Shown: in pieces, positions 1-5,385 of the stretch
How positions within the stretch are numbered: position 1 is the stretch's first letter
Layout: each line of letters begins with the position of its first letter
NCBI GenBank assembly: GCA_021802595.1
Contig: JAJZRT010000306.1
Coordinates: 1 to 5,385, forward strand
Reading direction: 5' to 3'
Source of the DNA: Pseudomonadota bacterium
GTDB taxonomy: Bacteria; Pseudomonadota; Gammaproteobacteria; Burkholderiales; Thiobacillaceae
DNA: 5,385 nucleotides
The notes under the pieces: generated by a model
Databases searched by the model: none
Told to the model about the DNA's origin: nothing
Seen by the model: the letters and a program-made list of their open reading frames with translations, nothing else
Translations under genes and position numbers: made by a program

Positions 1-1
1 G

Positions 2-1765
2 ATGCTGGCCAACCCGCTGCTGATCCGGCGTCCGCTGATCGAGGCCAAGGGCTGGCGGCTGGCCGGCTTCGATGCGGACGAGATCGAGGCGCGATTCGGC
101 ATCGCTGGCGATCGCACGGAGGCCCGCAGCCAGGAAGCCTGTCCGCGCACGCAGGCGGCGACGCCCTGCGCCACATCTCAAAACAGCGGGCCACAAAACA
201 GCACGCCGCAGGACAGCGAGCGGGCGAAGATCGCGCTGGCCTACCACGAGCGCACCAAGCACCGTCCTGAACGCTACGCCGCCGGCCCGGAAACGCTGGA
301 CTGGACCAGCCAGCCCGATCCGTTCCGGCGTTTCCAGGGCAGCCCGCTGGTGCGCCTGCCGCTCGCCGCGGGCCGGCTCGCGCGTGCCGACGAGGAAACG
401 GCCACGGCGTTCTCGCTGGATTCGATCGGCGCCCTGCTCGAACTCTCGCTCGGGCTGTCGGCGTGGAAGGAATACGGGCCGGACCGCTGGGCGCTGCGCT
501 GCAACCCGTCGAGCGGCAACCTGCATCCGACCGAAGCCTATGTGATCGCCCACGGCGTTGTCGGCCTCAATGATGGCCTGTATCACTACGCCAGCCGGAT
601 CCACGAACTGGAACAACGCTGTGTGTCCGCCGCCGCGCACCCGCCCGGGCTGTGGCTCGGGCTTTCCTCCATTCACTGGCGCGAAGCCTGGAAATATGGC
701 GAACGCGCTTTCCGCTACTGCCAGCTCGACGTCGGCCATGCGCTGGCCGCCTTGCGCTACGCTGCCGGCCTGCTCGGCTGGAAACTGCAATTGGCCCCCC
801 AATGCGACAGCCGCGATCTGGCCGCTCTGCTCGGCACCGACCGCGACGACGACTACGCCGACGCCGAGCGCGAGGAGCCCGATCTCCTGGTACAGATCGT
901 GCGCCAGGAAACGCCGACCGAACCCGCGCCCTGGAGCGAGATGCACACATGCTGGCGCGGCCACGCCAATGTCCTCGATCCGCACCCCATGTACCACTGG
1001 CCAGTCATCGACGAAGTCGCCGACGCGACGCAGAGCACGCCGGGCGCAGTCACAGCGCCCATACCGCACGTCTACCCGGAAGGCACCTCGCCCACGCATC
1101 TGCCGGCACCCGAGATCATCATGGGCCGGCGCAGCGCACAGCGCTTTGACGCCAGCTTCCAGATGAAGGCGGAGGACTTCTGGCAACTGATTGACAGCCT
1201 GCTGCCGCGCGCGCATGCACCGTGGGACGTGTGGGACTTCGCACCCGCCATCCACCCGGTGTTCTTCGTCCACCGCGTGGAAGGCGTGCCCCCCGGGCTG
1301 TACATCCTGGTGCGCGAGGTGGCGGTTGAAGCCAAGCTGCGCGCGGCGCTCGCCGAGGAATTCGAGTGGCAGCGGGTGGACGGCTGCCCGGCGCACCTGC
1401 CGCTCTACCGCCTGCGCGCGGGCGCGTGGCACAAGGTGGCGCGCGCCGTGAGCTGCCAGCAGGCGATCGCCGCCGACAGCTGCTTCTCGCTGGGCATGCT
1501 GGCCGAGTTCGAAGCCAGCGTGCAGCAGGATGCCTGGCGCTACCGCCAGCTGCACTGGGAGGCTGGCCTCGTCGGCCACGTCCTCTATCTCGAAGCGGAG
1601 ACGCTCGGCCTGCGCGGTACCGGCATCGGCTGCTTTCTCGACGACGCCTTCCACGAACTGCTCGGCCTGCGCGACCGCCAGTTCCAGTCGCTTTACCACT
1701 TCACCGTGGGCCGCGCGCTCGCCGATACGCGCATCACCACCCTGCCGCCCTACCCGGACCCATGA
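2..1765 (+). CDS. Fusion protein (5' partial): ArsC-like nitrogenase-associated tail + SagB-type tandem nitroreductase
   Basis: 587 codons are visible, and the frame is open at the left edge, so the ATG at base 2 is probably internal. Residues 1-34 contain NPLLIRRPL and GFD, like the end of ArsC/Spx-fold NifO-type proteins. A Cys-containing tail (ACPRT...PC, 46-56) follows, then a Gln/Asn/Ser/Pro linker (57-74). Residues 75-310 are a first nitroreductase domain: HERTKH at 82-87, NPSSGNLHP (168-176) expected to contact FMN, GLYHY (192-196), and KYGERAFRYCQLDVGH (231-246). K231-Y232 match the Lys-Tyr pair known to be catalytic in azoline oxidases of the SagB/McbC family. Residues 370-575 are a second domain: GRRSAQRFD (375-383), GLYILVRE (432-439) and a C-terminal GTGIGCFLDD (539-548). 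The second domain has HKVAR where the first has KYGER, so it probably lacks the Lys-Tyr pair. No signal peptide or membrane segment is seen, so the protein is probably cytoplasmic. No azole-peptide biosynthesis genes are visible nearby, so the substrate is unknown. The family call is firm; the N-terminal call is from memory of the family. Confidence 0.85.
   Translation: MLANPLLIRRPLIEAKGWRLAGFDADEIEARFGIAGDRTEARSQEACPRTQAATPCATSQNSGPQNSTPQDSERAKIALAYHERTKHRPERYAAGPETLDWTSQPDPFRRFQGSPLVRLPLAAGRLARADEETATAFSLDSIGALLELSLGLSAWKEYGPDRWALRCNPSSGNLHPTEAYVIAHGVVGLNDGLYHYASRIHELEQRCVSAAAHPPGLWLGLSSIHWREAWKYGERAFRYCQLDVGHALAALRYAAGLLGWKLQLAPQCDSRDLAALLGTDRDDDYADAEREEPDLLVQIVRQETPTEPAPWSEMHTCWRGHANVLDPHPMYHWPVIDEVADATQSTPGAVTAPIPHVYPEGTSPTHLPAPEIIMGRRSAQRFDASFQMKAEDFWQLIDSLLPRAHAPWDVWDFAPAIHPVFFVHRVEGVPPGLYILVREVAVEAKLRAALAEEFEWQRVDGCPAHLPLYRLRAGAWHKVARAVSCQQAIAADSCFSLGMLAEFEASVQQDAWRYRQLHWEAGLVGHVLYLEAETLGLRGTGIGCFLDDAFHELLGLRDRQFQSLYHFTVGRALADTRITTLPPYPDP
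179..223 (+). repeat. Three imperfect 15-bp tandem units in the fusion linker
   Basis: Units start at 179, 194 and 209. Each begins CAAAACAGC or CAGGACAGC and encodes QNSGP, QNSTP and QDSER. The unit length is exactly five codons, so changes in copy number keep the frame. The first two units are A-rich compared with the surrounding coding sequence. They sit precisely between the ArsC-like tail and the start of the nitroreductase part, and act as a flexible, disordered linker (inferred). Confidence 0.7.
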
Positions 1766-1775
1766 CAGACGAAAC

Positions 1776-1780
1776 GGAGG
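1776..1780 (+). promoter_or_regulatory. Ribosome binding site of the rhodanese-ankyrin gene
   Basis: GGAGG lies 7 nt before the ATG at 1788 and sets that start. The open frame extends upstream to 1530, but that extension overlaps the preceding gene and is Ser/Arg/Thr-rich shadow sequence. Confidence 0.85.
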
Positions 1781-1787
1781 TCACCCC

Positions 1788-2579
1788 ATGAACCACGAAA
1801 AAGCTTTCCGGCGCATCGATGCCGCCACCGCCCGCCAACTGCTCACCCGCGGCAACGTGCGGGTGTTCGATTCGCGCGACGCGGCCCGCTTCGAACGGGC
1901 CCACATCGCCGGGGCGCGCCGCCTGTCCGCCGCCAACCTCGATGCCCTCCTGCTCGGCACGCCGAAAACCGCGCCGGTCCTGCTGGTCTGCTACCACGGC
2001 AACGCCAGCCAGACCTACGGGCAGATGTTCGCCGACTTCGGCTTCGCGGAGGTCTACAGCCTGGATGGCGGCTTTGCGGCGTGGCAGCGCCTGCAACGGA
2101 AAACCGCACCGCCCGCGCCCGGCCCGCAGCTTGCAGCGTGGCTGCAGCAGCACGGCTACCCCGATGACGATCCCGACGCCGTCGGTGAACACGGCATGAC
2201 GCCGCTGATGCGCGCGAGCAAGCTGGGCGACGCGGAAACCGTGTTCGAACTGCTGCAGGCCGGCGCAGCGCTCGATGCCACCAATGGCGACGGCAACAAC
2301 GCGCTGTGGCTGGCCTGCGTGGGCGAGAGCCTGGACGCCATGGACGTCCTGATCCGCGCCGGCATCGCCCTCGATCACCAGAACGACAATGGCGCCACCT
2401 GCCTGATGTATGCCGCCTCCACCGGCAAGCATGTCGTGGTGGAAATGCTGCTGAGCGCGGGCGCCGACCCGCGACTCACGACCCTGGACGACTTCAGCGC
2501 GCTCGACATGGCGGCGACGCTCGAATGTCTGCAGTTGCTGCGCAGGGCGGACAAGGCTGAAGCCCCCTTGCCACTCTGA
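1788..2579 (+). CDS. Rhodanese (GlpE-like sulfurtransferase) fused to ankyrin repeats
   Basis: 263 aa. Residues 6-102 form a single rhodanese domain: VFDSRDAARFERAHIAGA (25-42), the active-site loop CYHGNAS (68-74) with catalytic Cys68, and YSLDGGFAAW (90-99). The loop and the DGGFAAW segment closely resemble E. coli GlpE, a thiosulfate:cyanide sulfurtransferase, so Cys68 should carry a persulfide. After a Pro-rich linker (106-113) come about three and a half ankyrin repeats, at roughly 133-165, 166-198, 199-231 and a short cap 232-255. Visible repeat signatures are GMTPLMRASKLGD, GNNALWLACVGES and GATCLMYAASTGK. The repeats presumably bind a protein partner that receives or protects the sulfur. 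No signal peptide is seen, so it is cytoplasmic. The gene starts 22 bp after the upstream stop and is very likely co-transcribed with it. Similar rhodanese-ankyrin genes occur in nif regions of betaproteobacteria (from memory). The physiological acceptor is unknown. Confidence 0.92.
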   Translation: MNHEKAFRRIDAATARQLLTRGNVRVFDSRDAARFERAHIAGARRLSAANLDALLLGTPKTAPVLLVCYHGNASQTYGQMFADFGFAEVYSLDGGFAAWQRLQRKTAPPAPGPQLAAWLQQHGYPDDDPDAVGEHGMTPLMRASKLGDAETVFELLQAGAALDATNGDGNNALWLACVGESLDAMDVLIRAGIALDHQNDNGATCLMYAASTGKHVVVEMLLSAGADPRLTTLDDFSALDMAATLECLQLLRRADKAEAPLPL

Positions 2580-2613
2580 TTCATCGAAGGCGCAAATCGA
2601 CGGCGGGTTTGTC

Positions 2614-2628
2614 GGCCTGGGGCAGGCC
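2614..2628. terminator. GC-rich hairpin between convergent genes (possible weak terminator)
   Basis: GGCCTG-GGG-CAGGCC forms a perfect 6-bp stem with a 3-nt loop. It lies in the 48-bp gap between two convergent genes and touches the stop codon of the minus-strand gene. No T-run follows on either strand, so it is not a classical intrinsic terminator. It could slow polymerase from either side or protect 3' ends. Confidence 0.3.
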
Positions 2629-3851
2629 TAGTGCTCACGATCCAGTGCAGGTACCGTTTTCAGGGCGGCTACGATCTGGTTGCGCCCGCAGCGTTTGGCT
2701 TCATACAGCGCGACGTCCGATGTGTGGATCAGCCCGGCAGGCGAGGTAACGGAAGCAAGCTCGGACGACGACACGCCGAAACTCAGGGTGACCTGCCCGG
2801 CCACGGGTGATGTTTCGTGAAGAAGGTTCAAGGCCAGAATTTGCGCACGTATCTGCTCAGCCACGGATATCGCGCCATCCAGATCCGTTTGCGGCAACAA
2901 GACCGCGAACTCTTCGCCACCGATCCGGGCAGCCACGTCGCCGGGGCGGGACAGCGTGTGGTACAGGGTCTGCGCAACTTCCACCAGGCACAGGTCGCCG
3001 GCCGGGTGCCCATAGTGGTCGTTGTATTCCTTGAAGTGGTCGATATCGGCTGTGATGAGTGACAACGGCCTGTTGTCGCGTTTTGCTCTCGCCCACTCCT
3101 TGTCGAGTTCTTCCTCGAATAGCCGCCTGTTCGGGATTCCGGTGAGACTGTCCAGGCGGACCAGATATTCCAGCGCCCGCTCCACCTCGATTGAGGAGAA
3201 CAGTTCGCGGCGCAGTCTTTCCGAGTCGCGAAACAGTCGGTGCACCTGGGCGGACGTGGCGAGCATGGCGAGACCGAAGATGGCCATCGTCAGGCTCATG
3301 ATGAGATGGATGCGATCGCCCACCCACATCATTCGTATGCTGATGGGTACCATGACCGGAATTGCGAAGCACCAATAGGCGTGGCCCATCGACGACAACA
3401 GCGGAACGGCCCCGGCCACCATTCCACCCAGCACAAAAGCGAGAATGACCTGATGCGGCAAGGAAGTGGGATGAAACAGGAGAATTCCGGACGACCCCCA
3501 CACCATGCCGGCGGCGCATGCGCCCGCCAGGAAATACTTCTTCCAGGCAGCGTAATCCGACTCGCTCCTGGGAGTGGCGTTTCTGAATGCCCGCAAGGTG
3601 AGAAGCCGAGCCCCGGTGACAGCGATGAGCAACCCTGACCAGGCCAGTAGCGCGCGCGAGGGAGCGGCGTCCCACAGCACGGCTGCAAGAATGAGCCCTA
3701 TCGCGAGATTGACGATCAGCGAAATGGGGAGTTGACGAAAGCCCTGCGCAATCAGCGGGACAGGAATGCCCTCATCCCGGGAATGTGAAGATTGCTGGAC
3801 GCCTTTGTCCAAGAATGAACTCCCTTGAGGAGGTTTCGGGGCGATGGCCAT
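2628..3851 (-). CDS. Membrane-bound diguanylate cyclase (GGDEF)
   Basis: 407 aa from the ATG at 3851; makes cyclic di-GMP from two GTP at the inner membrane. About six hydrophobic segments lie at roughly 44-60, 67-85, 105-125, 134-153, 160-176 and 182-200, forming a sensor I cannot assign to a named MASE type. A short helix (203-230) links to the GGDEF domain: DSLTGIPNRR (234-243), DIDHFKEYND (269-278) with metal-binding Asp, YGHPAGD (280-286), GGEEF active site (311-315) and SFGV (357-360). RPGD (302-305) sits five residues before GGEEF, the standard RxxD product-inhibition site. All key residues are present, so it should be active and feedback-inhibited. Start choice: the frame runs up to 3974, but that part is Arg-rich and noncoding-looking. 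The ATG at 3851 has AGGGG only 2 nt away. A TTG at 3812 has GGGAG at 7-nt spacing and is a good alternative, giving 394 aa with nothing of the domains lost. It is convergent with the upstream operon and unrelated to it. Confidence 0.93.
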   Translation of the reverse strand: MAIAPKPPQGSSFLDKGVQQSSHSRDEGIPVPLIAQGFRQLPISLIVNLAIGLILAAVLWDAAPSRALLAWSGLLIAVTGARLLTLRAFRNATPRSESDYAAWKKYFLAGACAAGMVWGSSGILLFHPTSLPHQVILAFVLGGMVAGAVPLLSSMGHAYWCFAIPVMVPISIRMMWVGDRIHLIMSLTMAIFGLAMLATSAQVHRLFRDSERLRRELFSSIEVERALEYLVRLDSLTGIPNRRLFEEELDKEWARAKRDNRPLSLITADIDHFKEYNDHYGHPAGDLCLVEVAQTLYHTLSRPGDVAARIGGEEFAVLLPQTDLDGAISVAEQIRAQILALNLLHETSPVAGQVTLSFGVSSSELASVTSPAGLIHTSDVALYEAKRCGRNQIVAALKTVPALDREH

Positions 3852-3876
3852 TTCCCCTACGCACAATTGTTGAATC

Positions 3877-3882
3877 AATATA
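3877..3882 (-). promoter_or_regulatory. Possible -10 element of the diguanylate cyclase gene
   Basis: TATATT on the minus strand stands in an A/T-rich patch within GC-rich DNA, 25 nt upstream of the ATG at 3851. No good TTGACA-like -35 is found 17 nt further upstream, so sigma-70 strength would be low or activator-dependent. Its position argues against any start near 3974. Confidence 0.3.
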
Positions 3883-4054
3883 GGCCACGCTGCGCGGCCA
3901 TGTATCGGGCGGCGGCGGCGCCAGCATCGATTCGCGCCGACCGGTCTGCCATCAGACGACCGGGGACGCGCCACGGTTTCGGTTTCCCTGTCGTTGATCG
4001 GACTGAAACATTGCAGCCGAGCCCGACTGCCTCAAGCAACCGCTCCCGCCTCCG

Positions 4055-4195
4055 CTAGGACATCCGCACCGACAGCATCGAAGCACAGTCCAGCGCGGTT
4101 GGGCTGCCCGTGGATTCCTTGATGAGGTCGACGCCGCGGGCGATGAACAGCGCAACCTGCCTGGCGTCAATCGGGTTCCCGGCGCGTCGGGCGTG
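4055..4195 (-). pseudogene. Possible remnant of an ankyrin-repeat protein C-terminus
   Basis: The minus frame ending at the stop 4055-4057 reads ARQVALFIARGVDL, then SPTALDCA, near its end. This fits the ankyrin pattern of a helix-forming LLIxxGADV followed by a TPLxxA-type turn, as in a last repeat. Upstream of about 4195 the frame becomes Arg/Cys/His-rich and loses resemblance. No ribosome binding site or longer ankyrin array is present. It may be a decayed gene end left by a rearrangement, or chance. It does not match the ankyrin repeats of the rhodanese fusion closely. Confidence 0.25.
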
Positions 4196-4233
4196 CCCTA
4201 CGCGAGTGCATCTGGAATCCGATGCCTTCCAAT

Positions 4234-4300
4234 GGTGCGGTCCTGCGCGCATGCACCAATGTCGATCAAATTTTTCTTCCCTCTCCGGCACCAATAGTGC
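4234..4300. promoter_or_regulatory. Candidate upstream activator and IHF region for the prkA promoter
   Basis: GGTGC (4234-4238), GCACC (4253-4257) and the dyad GCAC-N5-GTGC (4288-4300) are half-sites of the kind NtrC uses (GCAC-N7-GTGC). The spacing deviates from consensus in each case. Between them ATCAAATTTTT (4265-4275) resembles an IHF site with mismatches at the degenerate ends. The block lies about 60-125 bp upstream of the predicted transcription start, the usual range for sigma-54 enhancers. No NifA-type TGT-N10-ACA site was found here. Confidence 0.25.
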
Positions 4301-4332
4301 TCAATATGGTCGAATCATGGCCGTTATGGATA

Positions 4333-4347
4333 TGGCACGATCATTGC
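4333..4347 (+). promoter_or_regulatory. prkA: Sigma-54 (RpoN) -24/-12 promoter of prkA
   Basis: TGGCAC-GATCA-TTGC matches the sigma-54 core consensus TGGCAC-N5-TTGC at every fixed base, and G follows TGGCAC as preferred. The invariant GG is at 4334-4335 and GC at 4346-4347. The transcription start is predicted near 4359, leaving a ~34-nt leader before the prkA ATG. Such promoters need an ATP-dependent activator bound upstream. E. coli yeaG, the prkA orthologue, is known to be induced in nitrogen starvation through NtrC and sigma-54, which supports the assignment. Confidence 0.85.
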
Positions 4348-4381
4348 GTCAGCATGATCAACCCGTCGTCGATCACAGAAC

Positions 4382-4387
4382 AGGAGG
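4382..4387 (+). promoter_or_regulatory. prkA: Ribosome binding site of prkA
   Basis: AGGAGG sits 5 nt before the ATG at 4393. It is a near-perfect Shine-Dalgarno sequence and fixes the start, which also agrees with the N-terminus of known PrkA/YeaG proteins. Confidence 0.9.
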
Positions 4388-4392
4388 ACTCC

Positions 4393-5385
4393 ATGGGCTT
4401 GTTCAACCAGTACATCGAACGCTACCGCAGGGAAGAAGAGGAATACACGCTTGAAGAATTCCTCGACATCTGCAAGAAGGACCACATGGCTTACGCGAGT
4501 TCCGCCGAGCGCATGCTGGCCGCGATCGGCGAAGCGGAACTGGTCGACACCCGGCAGGACCCCCGCCTCTCCCGCATCTTTTCCAACAAGGTCATCAAGA
4601 TCTATCCGGCCTTCAGGGATTTCTACGGCATGGAGGACACGATCGAGCAGATCGTCTCCTACTTCCGCCACGCGGCCCAAGGCCTGGAGGAGAAGAAGCA
4701 GATCCTCTATCTGCTGGGCCCGGTCGGCGGCGGCAAGTCCTCGCTGGCGGAAAAGCTCAAGCACCTGATGGAGAAGGCGCCGTTCTATGCGATCAAGGGT
4801 TCGCCGGTGAACGACTCGCCGCTGTCGCTGTTCTCCCCCGACGAGGACGGTGACATCCTGGAACAGGAATACGGCATCGCACGCCGCTACCTCGGCAAGG
4901 TGCTGTCGCCCTGGGCGGTCAAGCGCCTGCACGAGTACAACGGCGACATCACCCAGTTTCGCGTCATCAAGCGCTGGCCGTCGGTGCTGGGCCAGGTGGG
5001 CATCTCCAAGACCGAGCCGGGCGACGAGAACAACCAGGACATTTCCTCGCTGGTCGGCAAGGTCGACATCCGCAAGCTGGAGAAATTCTCGCAGGACGAC
5101 CCCGATGCCTACAGCTATTCGGGCGGCCTGTCGCTCGCCAACCAGGGCCTGATGGAATTCGTCGAGATGTTCAAGGCGCCGATCAAGGTGCTGCACCCGC
5201 TGCTCACCGCCACCCAGGAGGGCAACTACAAGGGCACCGAGGGCTTCGGCGCCATTCCCTTCGACGGCGTGGTGCTGGCCCACAGCAACGAGTCGGAGTG
5301 GACGACCTTCCGCAACAACAAGAACAACGAGGCCTTCCTCGACCGCATCTACATCGTCAAGGTGCCGTACTGCCTGCGCGTGTCC
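4393..5385 (+). CDS. prkA: PrkA family serine protein kinase / AAA+ protein (3' partial)
   Basis: 331 codons are present; the family is about 640 aa, so roughly the second half, including the C-terminal kinase-like part, lies beyond the window. The sequence is strikingly like E. coli YeaG throughout: LEEFL near residue 20, PRLSRIFSN (57-65), YPAFRDFYGMED (71-82), a Walker A loop GPVGGGKSS (109-117), SPWAVKRLHE (172-181), KTEPGDENNQDIS (206-218), a hydrophobic-acidic LMEFVEMFK (253-261) fitting Walker B, HPLLTATQEGNY (268-279), and HSNESEW followed by TFRNNKNNEAFLDR (297-318). The family is cytoplasmic, and its members phosphorylate proteins on Ser/Thr and act in stationary-phase and nitrogen-starvation responses. 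prkA usually precedes a DUF444 gene (yeaH) and a spoVR-like gene, expected just outside the window. It is driven by a sigma-54 promoter 60 bp upstream. No frameshift is seen. Confidence 0.96.
   Translation, partial: MGLFNQYIERYRREEEEYTLEEFLDICKKDHMAYASSAERMLAAIGEAELVDTRQDPRLSRIFSNKVIKIYPAFRDFYGMEDTIEQIVSYFRHAAQGLEEKKQILYLLGPVGGGKSSLAEKLKHLMEKAPFYAIKGSPVNDSPLSLFSPDEDGDILEQEYGIARRYLGKVLSPWAVKRLHEYNGDITQFRVIKRWPSVLGQVGISKTEPGDENNQDISSLVGKVDIRKLEKFSQDDPDAYSYSGGLSLANQGLMEFVEMFKAPIKVLHPLLTATQEGNYKGTEGFGAIPFDGVVLAHSNESEWTTFRNNKNNEAFLDRIYIVKVPYCLRVS

Larger units (their letters stand above)
3852..4392. other. 541-bp intergenic region between diverging genes
   Basis: It separates the cyclase gene (leftward) from prkA (rightward). 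From left to right it holds an A/T-rich patch near 3860-3882 that is probably the cyclase promoter, a stretch with no recognisable feature (about 3890-4050), an ankyrin-like remnant on the minus strand (about 4055-4195), GCACC/GGTGC half-sites and an A/T-rich tract (4234-4300), and the sigma-54 promoter and leader of prkA. No tRNA, rRNA or CRISPR is seen. Open frames here lack credible start signals and family matches. Confidence 0.6.

Noticed and set aside
1530..1787. Upstream extension of the rhodanese reading frame
   Set aside because: It overlaps the end of the nitroreductase domain in another frame and reads as Ser/Thr/Arg-rich shadow. The strong GGAGG before 1788 defines the start.
1734..2432. 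Minus-strand open frame (232 codons) opposite the rhodanese-ankyrin gene
   Set aside because: It is a codon-bias shadow of a gene with clear catalytic and repeat motifs. The product is compositionally odd and has no domain.
2580..2627. Strong bidirectional intrinsic terminator between the convergent genes
   Set aside because: A hairpin exists, but no T-tract follows it on either strand. It is listed only as a weak candidate.
3852..3974. N-terminal extension of the diguanylate cyclase up to an ATG at 3974
   Set aside because: The extra 41 residues are Arg/Pro-rich with no ribosome binding site. They cross the A/T-rich patch that looks like the promoter.
4110..4454. Plus-strand open frame (114 codons) overlapping the prkA start
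   Set aside because: It runs out of frame into prkA, spans its promoter and leader, has no Shine-Dalgarno sequence, and its product resembles nothing known.
4324..5283. Long minus-strand open frame (319 codons) opposite prkA
   Set aside because: It is antisense to a clearly conserved gene in a GC-rich genome. Its product is a Leu/Val/Asp/Arg-rich mirror sequence with no recognisable domain, and its start overlaps the sigma-54 promoter.

Overview
The window is GC-rich DNA, with coding regions strongly biased to G/C at third positions. It looks like a proteobacterial chromosome, and gene content suggests a nitrogen-fixing betaproteobacterium (Rhodocyclales-like, e.g. the Azoarcus/Thauera/Dechloromonas group). 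That placement is inference from the combination of a nitrogenase-associated ArsC-like tail, a SagB-type nitroreductase, a rhodanese-ankyrin protein and a PrkA kinase. No nif structural gene is visible.

Layout: (1) 2-1765 (+), the 3' part of a gene open at the left edge. Its first ~56 residues resemble the C-terminus of ArsC/Spx-like 'nitrogenase-associated' (NifO-type) proteins. They run in frame, through a low-complexity linker built from a 15-bp tandem repeat, into a two-domain SagB/ThcOx-type nitroreductase. No usable start codon separates the parts, so it appears to be a real fusion. (2) 1788-2579 (+), a GlpE-like rhodanese joined to ankyrin repeats, 22 bp downstream with a strong ribosome binding site; the two genes look like the end of one operon. 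(3) 2628-3851 (-), a convergent membrane-bound diguanylate cyclase with an intact GGEEF site and an RxxD inhibitory site. (4) 3852-4392, a ~540-bp gap holding the upstream region of the cyclase gene, a weak ankyrin-like gene remnant on the minus strand, and a near-perfect sigma-54 (-24/-12) promoter. (5) 4393-5385 (+), the first 331 codons of prkA, the AAA+ serine protein kinase (E. coli YeaG family), cut by the right edge.

How they may work together: the first two genes probably belong to an accessory module at the edge of a nif region, combining a flavin redox enzyme, a thioredoxin-fold (ArsC-like) domain and a sulfurtransferase. A role in redox or sulfur supply to nitrogenase is plausible but unproven. 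prkA is a separate unit, but its sigma-54 promoter ties it to nitrogen or stress control. The diguanylate cyclase is an independent gene of the opposite strand. The most interesting points are the NifO-SagB fusion and the sigma-54 promoter of prkA with possible upstream activator and IHF sites.
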